Shown in pieces: positions 58,701-64,000 of a stretch of 64,000 bases of DNA. How positions within the stretch are numbered: the first letter of the stretch is position 1; each line of letters opens with the position of its first letter. Position numbers and translations under genes: made by a program. Source of the DNA: Brachypodium distachyon (taxonomy: Eukaryota; Streptophyta; Magnoliopsida; Poales; Poaceae); assembly GCF_000005505.3 (NCBI RefSeq), contig NC_016131.3, positions 44,043,355-44,107,354 on the forward strand. Direction: 5' to 3'. The notes beneath the pieces were generated by a model. It ran no database searches. It had not been told where the DNA came from and worked only from the letters and a program-made list of their open reading frames with translations.

Positions 58701-60553
58701 CTGTGGTGGATGGTGTTCTAGGCGTCGATAGGGATCTAATGGTGGTGATGGCTCGGGCTAATTTGAAGCGAGGCAGTAGGAATTGCTTGCCGGAGTTCGC
58801 GTGAAATTGGCGACGAAAACTTGAAATTGGATGCGGGATTGACAGCGGCTTCGATCTCGGTTTCGAGGGATAGGTTAGGGCTCTCGAGGGCGTCCGAGGG
58901 GAGGTTATAGGACGTAGGGCGCTCGGGATAAGGCCGGCGTCGGTGGAGGTTTAAACGAGTTGGTTTTGCTTAAAATTCGGAGGAGATAGAGTCCGAGTCA
59001 GTTTGATTCTTGTTTGGATAGATTCCTTGCCGTGTGGGGCACGAACTAGAGCAGAAAACGCGGAGGAAAACGGTTCGGGTGATGGAATCCGTGGTGGAGG
59101 CGGCCATGGAGTCCGACAGGAGCTTGGGCTCAGGTTGGGGGAGGTTGGGCGCGGGGCAGGAGATGGCTGCGGGCGGCTGGGATCGGCAGATGTGTCCAGG
59201 GGCGAGCCAGGCGCTGGGCTTGGCGGCGGAGAGCCGGAGAGTAGCAGCGAGCGGCTAGGGGCTGGCGGCCATGACGCTGCACCCAGGAAGAAGGCACGGG
59301 CTTGGCAGCCACGTGAGGAAGAAAGAAGAAAGGAGAGAAAAGAAAAGAGAAAAGAAAAGAAAGAGAGATGGGCCGTTGGATGAGAGATGGATGACAGAGA
59401 TTAGAACTTACCCCTTCGGGGCACTTAAGTGGAGACAGGTTTCAGCGGAATACGCTTTCACGAAGGGAAAGTGTAGTTCTGAAAATACAAAAGAATAAAA
59501 GAAAAGGCATATAAAATACTTTTTTGTGTGTATAAATCGCCATAAATTCAAATAAATCAAATAAAATACCAAAAAGATTCAGAAAAAATCCAAAAATTCT
59601 AATTACCTGTTTAGAACGCAATAAAAGTAATTTCCTCATGGAATAAAATATTTCAATAGGTTTTATAGCACATGAACCTCAAATGAATTCCAAATAAATC
59701 TAGAAAAATATGTCAAAGATCCAATAAATTTCCAAACGGGATTCGAACACCAAACGAAGCTTATGTGTACCAAATTATATGTTCTCCAACTTTATAATCT
59801 GGAGAGTCACATTATTCCTTCTCATTAACAAATAGGCATGTGTTGGAAAATCATATAATTAATTTTAACGCCAAACCAAGAACATGCAGAGTTTTGAAAA
59901 TGTTTTCTCAACTATAGAATTAGGAAAGTCATGTTATTCCCACTCTTGAATAAATGTCGGAAAATCATCTTCACGTGAGGATGTCAAGTTACCCTCTTCT
60001 CTTTATTTGATCATCTCATTTTGAAATTAAAAGAGTATACCAACATAAGAATCAACCAATACATAAATGAAATATTTAATATGTTTTCCAACTGTATACT
60101 TGGGAAAGTCATATTATTCCCTCTCTTTATCATTTAATAAATGTTGGGAAACTTCTGAATTGATTTATAAATTCCAATGATGTTCTTGAATGGTCATGGC
60201 ATCCAAATTGGAAATTTGGGATACCATAAATCCTTTGTAGGATCCCCAAAAAAGGAATAGGACTCATTTAGGTCCTTGAAATCCCATACAATAACATAAG
60301 ATGCAAAAATAGATCCAAATTAAATACTTTTGAATTTGTAAAAATCTTTCAACCATGTGGTATAATTTGGATAGTCATATTAATCCATTCTTTTGTTATA
60401 AAATTCAAATATGGTGAGAAAAATTGAAACAAGTCCTGAAAATTTTAAATTCTTCAGAAATTCACATAACAAAATATGTTCAAATCAAAAAAGTTAGATA
60501 AAATAATTAATATTAATTAAAATTCCAAAATGAGAAAATTTTGGGATGTTACA
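55752..60553 (-). mobile_element. 4.8-kb solo-LTR-like insertion in LINE ORF2
   Basis: 4802 bp separate the two halves of ORF2. It is flanked by perfect 5-bp duplications TCGTT (55747-55751 and 60554-60558). Its ends are TGTGGCGACCCC and GATGTTACA, so in minus orientation it reads TGTAACATCCC...GGGGTCGCCACA with canonical TG...CA. No gag or pol domain is seen in either strand and no internal copy of the terminal sequence was noticed, so it is either one very long LTR left by recombination or a non-coding element of the LARD type. A GC-rich part (58620-59300) lies in an otherwise AT-rich sequence. Confidence 0.7.
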
Positions 60554-63500
60554 TCGTTCTCTCAGGTCGTCAATATACTTGGGCGAGTCGTCAAGCCACC
60601 CCAACTTTCGAGAAGTTGGATCGTGTTCTGACTAGTGTTGAATGGGAGCAAAAATTTCCCTTAGTGTCGGTTCATGCACTGAGTCATGTGTGTTCGGATC
60701 ATACTCCCCTGCTTCTTGACTCTGGGGATCAAGCGCACCTAGGTAATAAAGCTCAATTTTCGTTTGAATTATCTTGGTTGAAGCTGGAGGGCTTCCACGA
60801 GATAGTGGCTGCCGAGTGGGTGGTGTGTCGTGGAGGCTCCTCGCCCATTGAGAGATGGCAAAATAAGATTAGACATCTTCGTCGCTTCCTTCGTGGTTGG
60901 GCCAAAAATCAAAGTGGGCTTTATAAGAAAGAGCGAGATCGCCTACTACATATCATTGATACCCTCGTATCAAAGCCGAATCCTCTGCGCTTTCTGTGGC
61001 TGAGCGGGAGGCCCTGCGTGATGCCAATGATTTTGTGTCCAAGCTACGTCGGGACGAGGAATCTAAGTGGGCGCAACGGGCAAAAGTCAAGTATGTCCAG
61101 GAGGGTGGAAGCAATACTAAATTTTTCCATCTTATTGCCACTGGTAAACATCGTAAGAAAAAAATATTCCAACTTGAGCATGATGAAGATACTATTGTGG
61201 GGAAGGATAATCTACGTGTCTTTATCACTGAATATTATAAGAAACTATTTGGGACACCGGTCCCGAATTCTTTCTCGCTTATGGAAGACAATTTACAGGG
61301 AATCACTCGGGTCTCTCTGGAGGAAAATCATGTTCTTGTTGCCGAATTTATTGAGAAGGAGGTTCATGATGCGATTTTTCAGATGAAGAATAATAGGGCT
61401 CCTGGACTGGATGGGTTCCTTGTTGAATTCTATCAGGTTTTCTCGGATGTTATAAAGGTTGACTTGATGGCCCTGTTCGTCCAACTTCAACATGGGGAGC
61501 TTCCCCTGTTTATGTTGAACTTTGGGGTTATTACCCTTATTCCAAAGAAAGAGAATGCGGTCCAGATTCAGCAGTACCGACCCATTTGCTTGCTTAATGT
61601 TAGCTTTAAGATTTTCACGAAAGTCGGTACAAATCGCATCTCTAGGATTGCCCAACGTGTGATTCGTCCTACTCAAACAGCCTTTATGCCTGGTTGCCAT
61701 ATTCTTGAGGGGGTGGTTGTTTTACATGAGACCATTCATTAGCTTCACCGGAAGAAAATGAATGGTGTTCTCTTTAAGATTGATTTTGAGAAAGCCTACA
61801 ACAAGGTCAAATGGCCCTTTCTCCAGCAAGCGTTGCGGATGAAAGGTTTCGACCCTAAGTGGTGCGAGTGGATTGCCCAATTTGTGCAAGGGAGGAGTGT
61901 GGGAGTAAAGGTTAATGATGATATTGGCCATTACTTCCAGACTCGGAAAGGGCTGAGACAAGGCGACCCTCTCTCCCCAATTCTTTTTAATATTGTTGCG
62001 GACATGCTTGCCATTCTTATTGATCGGGCTAAAGATGATGGTCAAGTGGAAGGCCTCATCCCTCATCTGGTGGAGGGAGGAGTGTCCATCCTCCAATACG
62101 CTGATGATACAATTATTTTTATGGATCATGATTTAGAAAAGGCGGTTAATATGAAACTGATCCTGTGTATTTTTGAACAACTCTCGGGCCTTAAAATTAA
62201 CTTTCACAAGAGTGAAATTTACTGTTTTGGTCAGGCTCAAGAGTGTGAGGCGGACTATATATATATTTTTTGCTGTGAATGTGGAACTCTCCCTTTTTGT
62301 TACTTGGGGATTCCGATCCATTAGAGGAAATTGCTCAATACGGAGTGGAAAGTGGTTGTGGACCGCTTTGAGAAGAGGTTGGGTTGTTGGAAGGGAAAGT
62401 TACTCTCATACGGAGATCGACTTATCCTGATTAGCTCTGTTCTTAGGGGTATGCCTATGTTCATGTTATCCTTTCTTGAGATACCCGTTGGGGTTCGGCA
62501 ACGATTGGATTTCTACAGATCCCGTTTCTTTTGGCAATCCGATAACCAGAAGCGGAAATATCGGTTGACCAAATGGGATATTATCTATCGCCCTAAAGAT
62601 CAGGGTGGACTAGGCATTGAGTTGTTACACCTCAAAAATAAGTGTTTACTTAGCAAATGGTTGTTTAAACTACTTAATGAAGATGGTCTTTGGCAGTAGC
62701 TCCTTCATAACAAGTATCTCCATTCTAAAATCCTCTCCCAAGCCAAGTTACAGCCAAATGATTCCCCTTTTTGGAAGGGCCTAATGCGGGTTAAAGACGA
62801 GTTCTTTAGCAAAGGTATATTTATTTTAGGGGATGGTCGTGGTACTCGGTTTTGGGAAGATACGTGGCTGGGGGATAGACCTCTTGCGCTTCAACACCCA
62901 TCATTATTTAACATCGTGTAACGGAAAGATGTTCTTGTTGCTGATGTTTTAGCAACGGTCCCCCTGAACGTCGAGTTCAGACGACTTCTTACTGGCAATA
63001 AGTGGACATCTTGGTTGCACTTAGTCCAGCGATTAATGATGGTTAATCTATGGTTAATCTATCCGCCACACAGGACAGATTTTGGTGGAAGCTAACCCCC
63101 TCTGGGGTTTTTTCGTTAAATCCATGTATAGAGTTATGATGAATAGCACTATGGGTTTCTCGCATAATTATCTTTGGAAATTAAAAATCCCCCTCAAAGT
63201 TAAGATTTTTATGTGGTTTCTTGACCGAAAAGTGTTGCTTACGAAAGATAATCTGGCTAAAAGGAACTGGACGGGATGTATGAAATGTTGTTTTTGCGAC
63301 GTTGAGGAGTCCATTCATCATTTATTTATCTCTTGTCCATATGCCCAACTTGTGTGGCGAATTATTTTTTTTGCTTTTAATTTGCCGCCCCCTACCAATA
63401 TTTCTAATATGTTTGGAAATTGGTTAAATGGGATTGACAAAAAGACTAAGTCTCACATACGGGTGGGAGTGTCTGCTGTCTGTTGGACTATTTGGAATTG

Positions 63501-63711
63501 TCGTAATGATGTTATCTTTAACCGGTCCATAGCTATTCACTTTTTGCAGGTTATCTTCAGGGCCACCGTCTTAATCCGCCTTTGGTCACTCCTCCTCCCT
63601 GTGAACAAGCGGGAGCTTTCGGCTTGTGGGTGCACGCGGTTGGAGACGGTCGCTCAGGATATCTCCAACCTGGCTGGCTGGCGTCCTGTTGCTAGATTGC
63701 AAGATGCATAG
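60554..63711 (+). pseudogene. LINE ORF2, endonuclease end, RT and zf-RVT
   Basis: It resumes with VLSGRQYTWASRQ and LDRVLTSVEWE, the end of the endonuclease. After a frame change near 60960-61000 come ALRDANDFVSKLRRDEESKW, the RT blocks MKNNRAPGLDGF and QYRPICLLN, GVLFKIDFEKAYNKV, QGDPLSPILFNIV and the catalytic YADD (62097-62108). The thumb region follows (KINFHKSEIYCFG, then CYLGIPI), and finally the zf-RVT tail (WKLKIPLKVKIFMWF, then CCFCDVEESIHHLFISCPYA and WTIWNCRNDVIF). Stops lie at about 61741, 62322, 62697 and 62921. The enzyme reverse-transcribes the LINE RNA at the nick; this copy cannot make it. Confidence 0.85.
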
Positions 63712-63869
63712 AATTGTTTTTCAGGATCTTTGCTTTAGTTGGCTTATTTTTGTTTCAACTTTGTGTGATCCTTGATTTGTGTACTAAGATGATATAATTT
63801 TGCAATAAAATTGACTTTGTCCATCATTTCGATGCAGAGGCCGGGAAGAACCCCTTTTTGAAAGAAAAA
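63712..63869 (+). other. LINE 3' UTR and A-tail
   Basis: Untranslated sequence ending GGCCGGGAAGAACCCC, TTTTTGAAAG and an A-run at 63864-63873, partly overlapping the target duplication. Confidence 0.7.
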
Positions 63870-63873
63870 AAAA

Positions 63874-64000
63874 CTATGCCAATTGGGAGATCGTGTAGGA
63901 GATCAGATTTGTTTGTTTCCTAAATTACCGGATGATCAATTTGGAAAGCCAATTGGTAGATCGCATAGGAGAGGCCACTGGCTTGCCGTAGAGTTGCCGG
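63874..64000. repeat. Short direct repeats after the LINE
   Basis: GCCAATTGGGAGATCGTGTA (63878) and GCCAATTGGTAGATCGCATA (63949) are about 70 bp apart, followed by GGAGA. They belong to the sequence that flanked the LINE target. Confidence 0.6.

Larger units (their letters stand above)
51565..63869 (+). mobile_element. LINE-1 type non-LTR retrotransposon, interrupted
   Basis: About 7.5 kb of LINE sequence plus a 4.8-kb insertion. ORF1 has a DUF4283-like part and zinc knuckles; ORF2 has an APE-type endonuclease, an RT and a zf-RVT tail. The 3' end reads GATGCAGAGGCCGGGAAGAA, CCCCTTTTTGAAAG and an A-run. Candidate target duplications are AAAACTGTGCCAAT (51551-51564) and AAAACTATGCCAAT (63870-63883), differing at one base. 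Their position just before the 5' end and just after the A-tail fits target-primed reverse transcription. The near full length is unusual, as most LINE copies are 5'-truncated. Many stops and shifts make it inactive. Confidence 0.82.

Noticed and set aside
1..64000. CRISPR arrays, operons, bacterial ribosome sites, rRNA or tRNA genes
   Set aside because: The window is plant nuclear DNA; the repeats are transposon-derived or minisatellite, and no rRNA or tRNA was recognised by eye. A tRNA scan was not possible.

Overview
The window looks like nuclear DNA of a grass (Poaceae). Four plant genes with consistent GT-AG introns sit among Stowaway-like MITE arms, LINE-1 elements, Ty3/gypsy and Ty1/copia retrotransposons, a Mutator-like element and a CACTA end. 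The Stowaway-type termini (CTCCCTCCGATCCATAATAA) and the LINE 3' ends are of kinds common in grasses, perhaps Pooideae or Oryza relatives. The species call is inference; no organellar or bacterial sequence is seen.

Four genes can be read as intact multi-exon models: an FBW2-like F-box/LRR protein (+, CDS 5823-7675, 319 aa, intron of about 1 kb in the 5' UTR), a nuclear poly(A)-binding protein of the PABPN1/PABN class (-, 15361-19248, 6 exons, 209 aa), an O-fucosyltransferase-like (GT106-type) type II membrane protein (-, 29754-33345, 12 exons, 528 aa, one GC-AG intron) and an LMBR1-domain membrane protein (+, 43906-50668, 14 exons, 731 aa). A fifth gene, a mitochondrial-type HSP20 small heat-shock protein, is dead: start codon and frames are lost, and a chromovirus-type gypsy element is inserted in the alpha-crystallin domain with a perfect 5-bp target duplication (TCTGG).

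Layout: 0-4.3 kb TE-like debris and featureless DNA; 4.3-7.9 kb the F-box gene; 9.5-12.8 kb a decayed Ty1/copia pol relic (-) split by a second LTR element carrying a 24-bp minisatellite; 13.7-14.0 kb a CACTA terminus; 15.1-19.3 kb PABN; 20.5-28.0 kb the HSP20 pseudogene interrupted by the 6.7-kb gypsy element, itself carrying a nested solo-LTR-like insertion; 29.2-33.4 kb the O-FucT gene; 34.0-35.3 kb a foldback element and a LINE 3' relic; 38.04-42.51 kb a complete but mutated Mutator-like element (9-bp TSD, about 190-bp TIRs, FAR1/FHY3-type transposase); 43.7-50.8 kb the LMBR1 gene; 51.56-63.88 kb a LINE-1 element interrupted by a 4.8-kb solo-LTR-like insertion with TSD TCGTT.

The host genes are housekeeping or regulatory (ubiquitination, mRNA 3'-end processing, Golgi glycosylation, membrane protein) and form no visible pathway. 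No new multi-gene system was recognised. The most informative content is the nested transposon history, which can be resolved to exact target duplications, and several small gene-structure oddities.
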